Positions 23,521 through 35,905 of a DNA stretch of 64,000 nt are shown in pieces. Under the pieces are notes generated by a model. The model worked only from the letters and a program-made list of their open reading frames with translations. It ran no database searches and was not told where the DNA came from. Where the stretch lies: positions 741,001 through 805,000 of the forward strand of contig OZ026595.1 of NCBI GenBank assembly GCA_964020085.1, given 5' to 3'. The stretch's first letter is position 1. The number at the start of each line of letters is the position of its first letter. The translations under genes and the position numbers were made by a program. The stretch is from Micromussa lordhowensis (taxonomy: Eukaryota; Cnidaria; Anthozoa; Scleractinia; Lobophylliidae).

Positions 23521-24014
23521 ATATGTTAAAAAGTGCACCATCTCGATCACAATTATAAGTATGAAATACAACATTCCAAAACTCAATTCATTTTTCAGTT
23601 TTTCGTAAAAGTTACTATATAAATGTACTGAAACTGTAATTAGGTGCACGCACAAGGTTTCAGCAGCAAACTGAAAAACACTCATTCAGTCTTGTACTTG
23701 GACATAGTTTTGGCAAAGGTTCTGTTAAGACTGTATGGAAATCATTAAGGAAAACCTGAACATCGCCAATTTCACAAAACTAGTTCATTTTGGTAATAAG
23801 ATAATCGGATTTGCAACGAGAACCCGTTTGTTGACACCCGCCCTCATTACAGACGCTCTACTCTTGCATAAGTGCGAGTTCACAATAAAATGTATTTCAT
23901 TTATTTCATCAGTTTTCCATCTACTTTTAACATAGCTTAACTTGGTAGTCAACCAAGCATTTGGTTAACTTTTGATTCTTTTATTCTTTAAGACTTTTTT
24001 CTTATATTTAACTC
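23521..24014. other. spacer downstream of gene D
   Basis: AT-rich. No coding or structural feature is supported. Confidence 0.4.
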
Positions 24015-25044
24015 TTAAAGGGAGAAAACCATGCATTTACAGCACACACGTATTTCCTGGGTGTAGGGCTTCAATATCTCGTATCCCTTCTCATCACACC
24101 GTCCTGTCTTGTAATAAAACGTCTGATGCTTAACGGCGTTTTTACACACCCCGCCGTTTTTCCCCGAGCACAAGAGTTGTCCACATGTGACCTCATTGAT
24201 GAAGGGTGGAATCTTGTCGTAACCCAGAAATGTGCGCGTAGGGCATTCACTGCACATGCGCACAAGATAACCATCCGTTGTCTGACAGTTTACTCGTGAA
24301 GTAAGAGTGCTTGGTTCAGCAGGAACGCGAAGGGGAAGATCAGGAATTGAGGAGTCTCTTGGTTGCCACAGGCTCGTAGTTGTGACAAGATTGGGGAATC
24401 TGTTCGCTTCCGCCCAAGTAAACGCCATATATTGTCGGTTGTAACCCGCACCAAACGTCTTCGCTCCAAGCTTGTCCAACATTTTTATCAGCTGTTTCTG
24501 GGTGCGAGGCTTACACCGAGTGCTCGGGATCAGGTGTTTTTGGCCGAGTAGTCTGAGCGGGGAAATCGTCCAGTTCGTTTGGTTTCCTTCTGCTCCCAGA
24601 GAACCAAGTTCCTCTGCAGTGGTGGGAAGACTGTGGACTGTTGTAAATCGCAGGAAGCTGATTACAGTCATGATCGTTAAACCGAGCTGCAACGAAAAAT
24701 TGTATACATATTGAAATAAATATCATTACATTTGGTTGTCGCTAGTGGTAGTTTTTCTTTTCAATCTGTTCTTTCTCTGATTGACGATTCTGTTCAAACT
24801 AATATTTTAGTCTGGGTTAGTTTTTGGTTAACGGCAGTAGAAACTGTTTCCGCTCTGAAATGAGAGCTTAAAGTCGACTTGTGAGGCCATATATTACTTC
24901 AGAATTTATTGGTTCACATTTCGTCATTTTATTCCGTTCCTGAGTTGCTCAGGCCGTGGAAAAATAATTGATTTTTTATGCGTTAGTGTCCTTAACGGTG
25001 ACTACAGTAAAGAGATGAGCACTTACCAGCATTTTAGCGACCAT
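24015..25044 (-). CDS. Gene D: secreted cysteine-rich pre-pro-protein (two exons)
   Basis: Exon 2 spans about 24015-24686, following TTTTTCGTTGCAG. The proposed exon 1 is 25027-25044 (MVAKML, donor GTAAGT). The join is phase 0 and gives about 229 residues. The signal peptide is about residues 1-25, ending near TTVHS. The pro-region has GYNRQYMAFTWAEANRFPNLV at about 86-106. The cysteine domain spans about 140-227, with MCSEC, KIPPFINEVTC, an extra loop Cys in GRCDE, and IRVCCKC; ten cysteines in all. Where gene E has the basic site RQKRR, gene D reads GQKH, so that cleavage site is lost. It is most similar to gene E, with pseudogene C next. Confidence 0.88.
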
Positions 25045-26985
25045 TGCCAAGAAATGGTATCTAGCTGAAATTAACAATAATACGGATTCAGATTTACATT
25101 CAGAACGACAACTGCTATAACTAATCTTTAGCTTAGCCGACAAGCAGCTCAGAAGTGATAGAAGCTGCAGTCTCAGTATAATATCTCAACCTTTAGCTTC
25201 AGCTATCTTTCAGTATGAAGTCAGTTAAAGGGAATTACAACACCCATATATGATTTAGTCAGTATACAGAGCGCGTCAGTGACATGCCTCGGCCAATTTT
25301 ACATAAAAATTTGTATCAGGAACGGATTACTTTAAAATTTCCACCCTCGCAGAAGTTCTCAAACAGCTGTCCGGGTTGATTCTTCAACGTATGGAGAGAA
25401 AATAATAGTTTCAATTTAAGATTGAGTTTAAATACCTTTCTGTTCTTTTAGTGTTTTTCAATCCAGTTAGTGTAGCTTCTGTTGCTCTGATGTTCACTGG
25501 CTGTGTTTAACTAGAAAATTGCCTTCTATTTAAACTATATTAAAAGCCACGTCTTGCAGAATAGTGACTCAATTATCCCATCAACTTAATTTCCAGGCGT
25601 GCTACTGTTTTGCAAGTCAACATGATCCTCAAGACCGGTCATGCGGCCGCCTTTCAAGAGGCTCTTCAAATATGGCTATGACGTCATCGGTACCATTTGT
25701 CAGCTTGATTTTATGAAACTAGACGTCGGCTACCTTTTATAAAAACCTTCTGTAAACAATAGAGACAATTTGAGACAATTCAAAAGTACTGTCGAATTCT
25801 CCCAAATGTGTTCTTGTGTTTGCATTAGTCTAGGTAAACAAGTGTACCATTTTCGATTTGTCAGATAATTTTGCCACCAAAAACAAAGGTGGGCAAAAAG
25901 AAAAGGGAATCAGCAAGATTTCAACATTTTGTTTTTTTCTCCCTTCCTATTATTAATTTGATACAGGTATAGAGTTTGAGCGTTGCAATTAATTGGTTGC
26001 TTCATGTGCAATTATTTTTAATACTATGATAGGTATCTGTCGGAACATTTCAATGTGAATTTAAAAGAAAATGAATATTTCTGAGGCATAGTAGTTTTAA
26101 TACGTCTCTTTCAATTAACCATTGTCTTTCTTTTTCAGGGAATTTTTTTTTATTGTTATGTTCTTAAGAAGAGCTACACTAGGTTTCACGACATTTAACT
26201 CAAGTAATTTTTCTGTATTTTCGCGATTGATGTCGTGAAAATTTAGTGCAGTAAGGTACATTATAACTAATTATAAGCACTCAATTTCCATTTGACTTGA
26301 ATTTTCCATGAAAAACCTTAGTAATTTAAAAGCCGTTAAAAGTCAGGACTGACCTAGCGTTTGAAGTATTTCCCTTTAAAATTTTACTTTTTGCGTTTTC
26401 GCAACTTACCATAGTTTTAACATGGTTAAAATTTTATTTTGAAGTCGTTTTTTTCCTGAGAAATTTTGCTGTGCCGATTTCAGGGAGTCAAGATGTTGAA
26501 ACAGATGTTACAACTCACGTGAAATCACTATTGGTTGATGGGCAATTAATATTAAATAATCGATTCAGTGCTAACCGAAAATGATTTTCACCGTGCAGTA
26601 GGCTCCCGAGGGTAATTTGACGATGCAACCAAGGTAGTAGAAAAAATACATATTTAGACGACTTGGCAGTTCTGAACGGCGATCGGCGATCAGCAGCCAG
26701 CTTCTCCTTAACATATTAATACAAAATCAAGCATACCGGTCATGAGGAGATAGAAACTAATCAGACTGGAGAAATAGCATTACACTTTACTCTTTCAATT
26801 TATTGCGCTTGCTTTATTCGTTTAACTCTTTTTTACAACAAAATAAAATGTTTTCTTCATAAATTCGTTCTAGACTTTTATAAACACGTGTCAATAATCA
26901 TATAATAAATAATTAATTATATAACAATTTCTTTGCCGTGTTGTTCAGGACTTTTTTCTTCTATTTTCAATATTTAGTTGGGAAA
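25045..26985. other. spacer between genes D and E
   Basis: About 1.9 kb holding the presumptive upstream region of gene D. There are no exons or defined repeats I can support. Confidence 0.4.
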
Positions 26986-28421
26986 TTAAAATACCATGCA
27001 TTCACAGCACACCCGTATGGGCTGAGTATAAGGTTTTATTTCCTCGTATCCGGTGTTTGGATCACATCTTCCTGTCTTGTAATAAAACTGCTGATACATG
27101 ACAGCATTCTTACACATGCCCATCACTCCATGTGAACACATGGTTTGTCCACACGTGACCTCGTTGATGTATTTCGGAATCCTGTCGTGACCCAGGAACG
27201 TGACTGCAGGACATGCACTGCACATGCGCTTTAAACCACTGTCCGTTGTGTGACAGTTTGCGCGTGACGTTAGAGTGCCCTTCTGTGTTGGTGGGTTAAA
27301 GGGAAGGTTACGAATCGAGGACACGTTCTTTGGAGACACGCTTACTGTTGTAACAAGATTGGGGAACTTCAGTGCCTCCCTCCAGGTAATGGCCATGAAT
27401 CGTCGATTGTACCCGCCATACGAGCTTGCTCCTTGTCTAGTGCCCAGTTTGTTCAGCTTTCTCACCAACTGTGCTCGGCTGTAAGATTTGCATCCCTTGT
27501 TACGGCGCTTTTGGCGGAGCAATTTTAGCGGGGAAAACGTCCAGTCCGTTTGGTTGCCATCTGCTTCCAGAGACCCAAGCTCCTCTGTGGTGGTGGGAAC
27601 ACCGCTGACTGTTATAAGCTGCAGGCAACTCATGGCCGCCATGAATATTAAAACGAGCTGCAAACGCAACCAACAGAGCATTACAATTTTACTGCATGTA
27701 CTTATACCCTGTTTTCTAAAAGGAGTTTTCCAAGAGCACGAACATAATTTGGCGACTTTCTAAATCGGGCTGTGCACTGTTCGGCCTTTATATGGCTATG
27801 AGAAAACGTCATTTCTGCGCTTAAGACAAAGTTGTATTTGGCTAATAGTTTTCTGGCAGGCTCACCACAAACAGTGATAGATGTAGTCCATTTTGTACTG
27901 CAACTTGTCTAAGCAGACCTAAGCATTTGATTGTTCATATCGAAAACGAAGGGACTTCTCCTTTAAAATAGAATCTTTAGAACAATTTTGAGGCTAACTC
28001 ATTTAAGAGATCGGATAATGAGATGCTTGTTAAAGCATTTGACAAGAAAGATTAAAAGTATTGTCGATCGACGTTTCGATATTCATCAAGCATCATTCCC
28101 AACACTGAGAACGTTTATGCTAATGTCAAAGTTGTTATGTACGAGTTGAGTGTGAAATGGATTGCATTCCAGTAGGCCTGGATAACAAATAAATAACAAA
28201 CTTTGAGAATAGACAATACTTTTAATCTTTCTTAACTCATTTACTCGGAGTAAAGAATCAGTAACGTTTATCAAACCTATTCACCCCACTTCTCTAGAGC
28301 CATTCTGGCTTCGGGAAATGTAAAGGAGATTTCAGTCGCAGTTCTTCATTTTTTGACTATATTTAGCGTTGTTATAATTTACTTACGAAAAACGTGTACT
28401 TACCAATATTTTAGTGTCCAT
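26986..28421 (-). CDS. Gene E: secreted cysteine-rich pre-pro-protein (two exons)
   Basis: Exon 2 is 26986-27657 after GCGTTTGCAG. The proposed exon 1 is 28404-28421 (MDTKIL, donor GTAAGT). The phase-0 join gives about 229 residues. A signal peptide (LLVLIFMAAMSCLQL core) ends near residue 25. A furin-like RQKRR sits early, at about 54-58. The pro-region motif GGYNRRFMAITWREALKFP follows at about 87-105. The cysteine domain, about 141-228, has MCSAC, RIPKYINEVTC, GRCDP and IRVCCEC, with ten cysteines. The early basic site would leave the helix motif attached to the cysteine domain, unlike in genes A, H, I and J. The frame could also start at an ATG at 27681, but that reading runs through the splice site. 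Confidence 0.9.
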
Positions 28422-29629
28422 TTTCAAGTATAGATGAAATCCTGCTAAAATCAAGAATGATTAAGTTTAAAATATAGCCCAACATTTTGGCAATAACAGT
28501 ATGTAAACGTCAGCACCTTTTGTACAGTTTTGCCAACCCCCAGGCATGTACTGAAAGATCTCACAGCACGTTTCAAACAAAATCACGTTCAGTGACTAGC
28601 TATTTTTTGGTCTAGCACGTTTTATCAAGCAACTCAGTTGACAGATAGTTGTGAAGTTGATTTTGCACCCTGAAGGAAATTGAAATCAAACATACCTTAA
28701 TATTTCACTGAGTGTCTTTCTTGTTTTCTTTAGTTTAGCAAGCTTCTGCTGTTTGCAAGTTCCTTAACTTTTATTCTCACCAGAAAGTGGCCCTGTATTT
28801 ATAATGCAAGATTATCACGAGGGGCAGTCCCTTTGACACCCTCTGCAGGTTTTGCCATCATTGTTCTATAATTGGTGTGACGGGGATCGAGAAGGGCAAG
28901 AGGGCGGACACGGAAATTGCGGCCGAGAGGGCGTTGTTTGCCTCTTTTGTCCTCAATCTAATCAGTTTTTAAGGGCAGCCTCTTGGCCAACGGACAACAT
29001 TACATTACATGATTACATATGATATTAGTTTATGCTATTTTACTTTAAATGATATTAAATATATATTTCAGAATACATATGCTGAACTGTTGTCGACGCG
29101 ATTTCCGAACCATTTCCTTTCTTTTTTTCTCAGCACGTTAAAAGGCGTAGGCATTTGGCTTCCAGTTGAGTTAAAGTTCCTGTTTTCTTTGCTGTACAAA
29201 GTACTTAGCCGTTACGTCATATCTTTCATATTCCTGTTGTTGATATGCTGTTGTGTATGCAAATGAGTCGCCACTTGGGTCGAAGGTATTTTTGGTCCGA
29301 TATCGATATCTCTTATAAACAGATGTGAAGGATGTTTTACAATTAGTGCTTAAAATAGATTCGAAAACACTACGGCAAGGCCTTACATGGGATGATATTC
29401 ATAATTTACACATAGAAAAGGCCATACACTCTTTGGCTGGCGTTGAAGTAATTTTAGAGCCAGATTGCAGGCAATCAAGCAATTTCGCAAATTTTAGCCT
29501 CGATATTCTTATAAAATATTTTCTTATAAGTAAATACACGAAAAACAAAATTTACAACACTGATGGTTCTTTTTTTAGAAACTTATCCGTTTGAGTCACA
29601 AGCTTATCTTATCTTTATATTTGGCTATA
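28422..29629. other. spacer upstream of gene E
   Basis: Two plus-strand frames of 85-89 codons (29009-29266 and 29325-29594) have no recognisable domain and AT-biased composition. I do not call them genes. Confidence 0.4.
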
Positions 29630-29633
29630 TTCT

Positions 29634-29672
<39 letters not shown>

Positions 29673-29765
29673 ATTTTTATTGACTTAGCCATCATTGGTT
29701 ATGAGGAATTACACCGTGCTCTCTCTACAAATATGCTAAGCTTGTTGGATATGAGATGAAGAAAA
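29630..29765. repeat. dispersed repeat, copy 1 of 2
   Basis: Sequence including aaaactggatca, ggataatgcaattcaa and cttagccatcat is repeated in the same orientation near 32245-32335. It is short and its origin is unknown. Confidence 0.6.
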
Positions 29766-29879
29766 AGAACTTTCAAACGAGTTCTTCGCAAATTGCTATT
29801 TGATATTCTAGAAAAGGAGGATGACTATATTCAAATCCCCATGATTATCCAAAAAGTAGGTACATAGATACACTTGTTA

Positions 29880-30165
29880 TTTATTTAATTTTGCAATCTG
29901 CAAGGCTTGTTTTAATTTTAATTTAAGGTTTAAATTGTTTCTTTAAGGTAATTATTTTAGTTGCTCGTGTATTTGTCTTGTCTTGTATTTATTTAATTTT
30001 GCATTCTATAAGGCTTGTTTTAATTTAAGGTTTAAATTGTTTCTTTAGGTACTTTGAGTCGCTCGTGTATTTGTCTTGCCCCGCCTCGACTAGCTTCTTA
30101 GCTATTTGCGGGGCAAACTACCCCAATTTGTACTTTAAGACAAATAAATAAGAGTTGTTGTTGTT
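29880..30165 (+). repeat. retroelement-like 3' end with internal duplication
   Basis: A segment of about 100 bp (atttaattttgca ... gctcgtgtatttgtcttg) is duplicated in tandem. It then runs into a gccccgc ... gcggggc hairpin (30079-30115), aagacaaataaataag, and a gttgttgtt tail. This fits the 3' end of an L2/CR1-like LINE without its coding part. Confidence 0.5.
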
Positions 30166-31284
30166 ATAACAACGCTCATGACGCCAACGTCTGCCTTGCA
30201 CCAAAATGACTTTGTTCAGTGAATTGAACCAAACACTGCCTGCTCAAATAATTAGCTAACAAGGTGTCCTAATGATTTTACTTTTTAACCGTTACCGTTT
30301 AAGACTATTTAAAGAAACTGGAGTTAATAAATGATTGTGTCGTTATCGTTGAGTAGTTTTTATTATTCTAGGTAATTGTCGATATGTTTGTGACCATTTC
30401 CCAAATCGCGTGACAATTTGGCGTTCACGATCAGGAAATCCGATGTTTATTTACCAGCTGATACCGGTGCCTGACTTAAACGTCACAATGTACTTGAGGA
30501 AACGCCTGCCATAAATAATCATATCTTATACACATAAAAAACGGTTTCTCAGTGGTCGGTTCCTGTCAAACGTGAAACATGCTCAATCGCGTTTAATCCC
30601 GGGAAGGCAAACGTTGAAGAAAATAAGTTTTTCAAGTCGGAAACCTCAAATACTTAGACAATCATTTAGAGCACAAAGGAAGTGCATATAAAGTCCATAT
30701 TGTACATCTAGTAAGGTCTTTAAACGCTTTTATAGTGCTTAACAGGGGAAATTTATAAAACACACCTTCACTCAAAAATATCGTTCCTTCAGGGTTTTTT
30801 CCTTAGTTTCCGAAAAAGGTGTTCTGAGTTAAAATATTTCCTGCTAGTAACGAAATCGACAAACCGGTATTGTAGCGCCTGCTGTGCAGCGGGGCCGGAC
30901 GTGGAGACTAAATAAATGTTGAAAATGGAAGAAGAATGACGTTTTTTGCGTACATGGTGGTTTTAAAATAGAAATGAAAACAAATCGGTTCTTGCGTTTT
31001 TCCTGCTAACTATTGGCAGAATTGTTTGGATAATTTTTCCCTAAATTGGGGAATGTTTCAGCAATTTGTAGCTTCACCTTTTTTTTATCAAGGTCAAGAA
31101 ATTGAAGTCTTGCAACGTAAGATCGGGATGAAGTCAGTTTAAGAGAGTGTGACCTTTTTTAACGGTATTTGCTAAAGGGCTTAAATAAAATAAAGTACTG
31201 TCTGAATGCTTGCAAGAATAAAGATCATAAAACATTCAGTGCAGCTTTCCAAGTATGCAATTTGAGTTTTGTATTTTAAACCGT
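30166..31284. other. gene-free spacer
   Basis: No exon, RNA or repeat boundary is supported. Confidence 0.4.
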
Positions 31285-31705
31285 ATTATTATTCAACTTT
31301 CATACACTGTACAAATTCCGATTTTTCTGATTGGCTGAGTTGTACCACGTGATACTGTCGTGGTGTAATAGCCGTGGTGTAAATTCAACACACCACTGTC
31401 ATTATCCCATGGCGTCGGCTGACTCAAAGTTTAGCGATTTCTTTGCGCAGTGTATTCAATTTGAATAGTAAAAATGCTAACGCACTCGTTGCTCGTCAAT
31501 TATCAGGATTTACCTGAACTCGTTCACTAACAATGAACTCGAAATTTTCGATACCGCACTCGCAAAGCCTCGTGCGGTATTGAAATTTCTCGTTCATTGT
31601 TAGTGAACTCGTGCAGGTAAATCCCGATAATGCATTCGCTGAGTGCGTTAACCTGTAATTATTATTCAACTTTCATACACTGTACGAATTCCGATTTTCT
31701 GATTG
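31285..31705. repeat. palindromic repeat with duplicated end
   Basis: The stretch attattcaactttcatacac (31289-31308) recurs directly at about 31663-31682. Between the two copies lies a palindrome (about 31480-31640) with arms containing caggtaaatcc and cactaacaatgaactcg. It resembles the other foldback repeats of this window. Confidence 0.65.
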
Positions 31706-33172
31706 GCATACGTAGTCTATTAATCTACAAGATATCCGGTACTTTCTTCAGTCGCGGGCTTCACTGCGGATCTTGTGGGAGTACTTGTCACAGCGTTTCA
31801 AGTAGCGTAACTTAGTACCTGAATACAAACTCCCACATGTTATGTTAGTGAGATGTTTTAAAGCGAAAATCAAGCTCGATATCCCACGCTTTCAAGTTCT
31901 GTTTAAACTGCGTGTAGAAGGATGCATTTATGTTCAAAACAAACAAACTAAACAATACAGTCATTACATTACTACATCGCACTTCTCCGAAGTGCGTAGT
32001 ATACTTTTCTTTAATGTTTCTCTTGAGAATTTCGGTTAAATCAACGCAATAGCTCCAACAGTTTACACTAAAAGCCTTTGATGATCCTCTGTCATAGAGG
32101 CACGCAAGTAGGCCGTACTCGTAAACTCGTGTCATGTCGGATTTACGCCTACCTCCTTGATCGTCTTTTTACGAAGGAAACCGTTTACGGCCGAGTGACT
32201 ATCGATCACTCTCGTCGCCCACTCGGTTTCAATCGACTTTCGTATTAAAAACTGGACCACTGGATAATGCAATTCAAATTCAATTCATTGGCTTAGCCAT
32301 CATGGTATATGAGCCATTATAACATGCTAAACTAATATAGTAAGCGTACGTCTGACTTTTGGGGACTCATATATTTAAGGGGCGTTTTTAATGAAACAAT
32401 TGTTCCACTCGCGCTCGTTGGATATGAGATCATTATTGCCAACTCGGCGGTACCAGCGTGAGCTCGCGGAATAATTATTAAGTATGAGAAATCACACGAG
32501 TACTCGTAAAATCAGAAATATACTTATTTCACACACTGATGTGTCATTATGTTTTTAAAAATTTCCCGAGACGTTTCTATTAGTTCAAAGAAGAAGGAAA
32601 ATGGGTTTCAGTTGAGCTACTTGCTGTCGATTGAGTACTTGAGTGACTTTTTGAACTTCTTTTTATGCTTTGAAAGGCTGTCATACTGTGGCTCCCAAAA
32701 CCCTTTCCATTGTTCAGATTGAACAACACATTGTAGTGAATAATATACGCTACTTTGGCTAAACATTAAAAAACAAGGGACTATTTTGGTAACGATTTGG
32801 ACGATAAGGGATCAATAAGGAAATTTCGTGTCAAAACACTCAAATGAGATAGCGATTATAACTCACTGAAATCTTCTGTGATAGGAAATCAGTAATCAGT
32901 AATCAAACAAAAGACATTTTACAACCATCCATTTACGCAGTCAAACCCTTAGGTGCCAGTTTTGTTTGCTCAGCAATTTCTTGTATGGTTCTTCCACCAG
33001 CTGATTCATCTGCCTGTTTTGTTGTCAGTGTCTTACCTCGTTCATCTTGGCGTGATCTGTAAAGAAGTGAGGCAGTTGAACTAACGAAATCAGTTGGTGT
33101 GTACCAGTTAATGGGTAATATATTCCGTATTTCTTGTTCCACGTTTTATTTCTCGTATTTTATGAAGTGATA
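31706..33172. other. spacer upstream of gene F
   Basis: Contains the second copy of the 29630 repeat (about 32245-32335) and AT-rich DNA. A 69-codon minus-strand frame at 32933-33142 has no recognised domain. Confidence 0.4.
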
Positions 33173-34783
33173 ATGCATCCACAGGTAAGCACGCTAAATT
33201 TGTGGCATCGACAGTCTTTTAACTGACGGTTTATGAGCGCATTTTCTGGAGGGAGGGGTGAGTGGTCTTAAAAGACGCTGGGCCGACAGATCGATGCATC
33301 CTTTGTTCGCGCTTAATTTGATAGCCATGACTTCTCTTCTTTACACTCGGGTGTACAATTTGGATTTTTATATTGGCCTTTTGTTGAAGACCAGGCAAAT
33401 ATGTACTGGCTGGGTAACATGTGATGAAAAACGTTTATGAACGCAAAAGGGGTTACGGGTTGACGGATATAGTTTACACGTGTGTATATTTCCGATATGT
33501 AAAGTCGAAAAGCATGGCCGCTTGAATTAGCAGTTGCATGTACTTTATTGCGAGATAACCCGTATAGTATTTGAAAGTCATCGGCGGGTTTTTTTAATCA
33601 TTATTCATTTTTGGCTATACGTGTAGTTTTGTATAGAAATCGTTTGCCAAAATAAATTTTTATCGATCAATGATTTAATCCCATTGATTCCTTTGGGTTT
33701 TTTGAATGCCTGTGTTTATTTTGATTGTTTTCTTTTTTTTAATTCCCAACTTCTTTTTCAAATGATCATATCAACTGAGACATTAGTTGTTGTTGATATT
33801 GTTTTTGTTGCTGTAATTTCTAGCGGTTCCTGTGTTTTATTGGCATGCCAGTATTCGTTGTTATTTACTTGCATTAGTCTTTATCAGTAACTGTATTCGT
33901 ACAATCAAAACGAATGCACGTAAACGCAATTAAAACAAAAAAAGAATTGAATAACATAATCAGACCTAACTTGGAGTTTTTCTTTACATTTACTCAGGTG
34001 ATTTTGTTTTTCACAACTTTATTTGTGGTTTCATTTTGCGCGCGTCAACTCGCGCACGCGTCATCCACGCAACAAATCACGCGAGTTGTACTGAGCCATA
34101 GCGCTCATGAAAAACGTCACCATCCCTGCAAGGCATCTATTACAAACAGCACTGTCCTTACCGGTAACAGAATAACTTTGTGCATGGTTCCCACTGAAGA
34201 GGAGCTTAGGGAGCAACTGAAAAGCATTGGAGGCCTGAACAAACATTATGCTGCGGTAACGAAGGAGGAAGCTGACAAATTTGTAACTCTCCTCCCTCCC
34301 CCCAGACCAACCCCCCCAAGAGAAGAAGCCATGCCTTTTCCTATCATATGGAGTCATCTCTCGTCTGCAGTGTCACGCAACAGAAGGGCTGTGTCACGCC
34401 GTACAGACCAGGAAAATAACATAGTTAGCTCCAGGAAGACTCGTTGCATCCATCGTGGTGATCGAACAGAGATCGGCATGGTTCGCTTGTGTTCTGAGTG
34501 CCAGCGAATCTCCCGACTGAGTTCCGATCGTTTTCCGCGCTATATCAATGAAGTTGCTTGTAGCGATGAAAAACCAACCAAGCTGGAAGAGAACGATTCG
34601 TGTTGTAACAAGAACAACGGAATGTGCATTCAACGTTTTCTTTTCATGGATTTTCTAGTAAGGACTGAAAACTACGAAGAAGTCACCTCGCCTGATCCTG
34701 AACAGTTTCCTAAAGCTTTTAAGCAAGTCTGGGAGCCTTACACTCAGAAAATCCGCAGTTGCTGCGAATGTCAATTATGGTAA
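33173..34783 (+). CDS. Gene F: secreted cysteine-rich pre-pro-protein (two exons, + strand)
   Basis: The proposed exon 1 is 33173-33184 (ATG, MHPQ, donor GTAAGC). Exon 2 is 33998-34783 after TTTACATTTACTCAG. The phase-0 join gives 265 residues. The signal peptide is roughly residues 1-25 (VILFFTTLFVVSF core). The pro-region has an HPC motif, a second Cys, and GGLNKHYAAVTKEEADKF at about 82-99. A proline-rich linker is followed by basic RNRR at about 131-134. The cysteine domain begins near 154, with RLCSEC, RFPRYINEVAC, SCCNK, GMC and IRSCCEC. It has an enlarged loop before the last block, like gene G. It is the only member on the plus strand and sits tail to tail with gene G. The frame is also open upstream to 33914, but that reads through the splice acceptor. 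Confidence 0.88.
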
Positions 34784-35094
34784 AAGTTTGAATGTAGATT
34801 AGATGTTAATGTCTGTTGGCTGAAAACTATGGCAGTATCAAATGCTGGGTCAGGTCTGAGCGAAAATCAGATGTACGTATTTTTTGTCTCGAAAACGCCT
34901 TTCTTTTTTCATACCACACTATGAAATCCCAACCCGTTTGATCCTTGGTAATTTTACCCCTTGATAAGGCCAGTCGACCCAGTTGTATTAATCTTTCCAT
35001 AGTTTCAAAATATTGAATGTACTGATTGAAGTTTCAATTTTTTAAAACTATATTAAAGTACAGCTGTTTAGAGGTGCAATTGTGGTTTATCTGT

Positions 35095-35222
35095 CAAGTC
35101 GTCGCTTAAAATGGGGCAGTTATGAAATTTGACCCTATCCCGTTAAATACGGTCACCTCTTTAATACGGGCAAATTTTCACGGCCCGTTGGTGATCTTGT
35201 TATAACGGGGTTCCACTGTGCA
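35095..35222. mobile_element. pogo/Tigger-like element end
   Basis: On the minus strand the segment begins CAGTGGAACCCCGTTATAAC and continues through complementary blocks ending in acggg. This terminus resembles those of pogo/Tigger-class (Tc1/mariner superfamily) MITEs. No transposase is seen. Confidence 0.5.
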
Positions 35223-35236
35223 TGTACTATTTGTAC

Positions 35237-35905
35237 TTGGCTCGAAACAGTTTCCACAACTTTCCAAGACTTAGAGCTGCTTGATGGGTCATTATAACCA
35301 CTCTATATCGGTTGATACCAAAATCATGCTATCAAAAAACTGCCCAATCATTGGTTAACACGTTATGGCACAATAGGTTACCATAGCAACATTACGACTT
35401 GTTGAAAACACCCTTAATTTTAGTTTTAAGCGCTTATAACTCGAAAACCCCCATTTTTAATTATCGAATTGTAATTAACATGATAAGATGCGACTTTTTG
35501 CAAAGTTTAAAAAAAATCTACGAAAGGGGCTTAGAGCCACCTTAAATTTTCGAAATCTTAAATTTTCGAAAATTTAAGGTGGCTCTGAATACCCTCCGTA
35601 GAATTTTTTAAACTTTGCAGAAAGTTGCATCTTATCATGTTAATTACAATTCGATAATTAAAAATGGGGGTCACCGAGCTCGTTTTCGAGTTATAAGCGC
35701 TTTAAGCTAAAATTAAGGATGTTTTTAGCAGGTGATATTGTTGCTATGGTAACCTATTGTGCCACAAAATTGACAGTAACATGTTCACCAATGATTGGGC
35801 AGTTTTCTGATACCACGATTTTGGTATCAACTGATATAGAGTGGTTATAATGACCCATCAAACTCTACGTCTTGGGAAGTACTGGAAACTGTTTCGAGCC
35901 ACCAT
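35237..35905. repeat. large ~670-bp palindrome
   Basis: The left arm (about 35237-35560) and right arm (about 35562-35905) are long, near-perfect reverse complements meeting at aaattttcgaaaatttaagg. Outer ends read cgaaacagtttcca and tggaaactgtttcg. The right arm matches the repeat at 16570-16832. It lies between the convergent ends of genes F and G and could form a long hairpin RNA if transcribed. Confidence 0.85.

Noticed and set aside
33914..33997. In-frame N-terminal extension of gene F
   Set aside because: It runs through a good 3' splice site and would put 28 polar residues in front of the signal peptide. Paralogues have an intron boundary at exactly this point.
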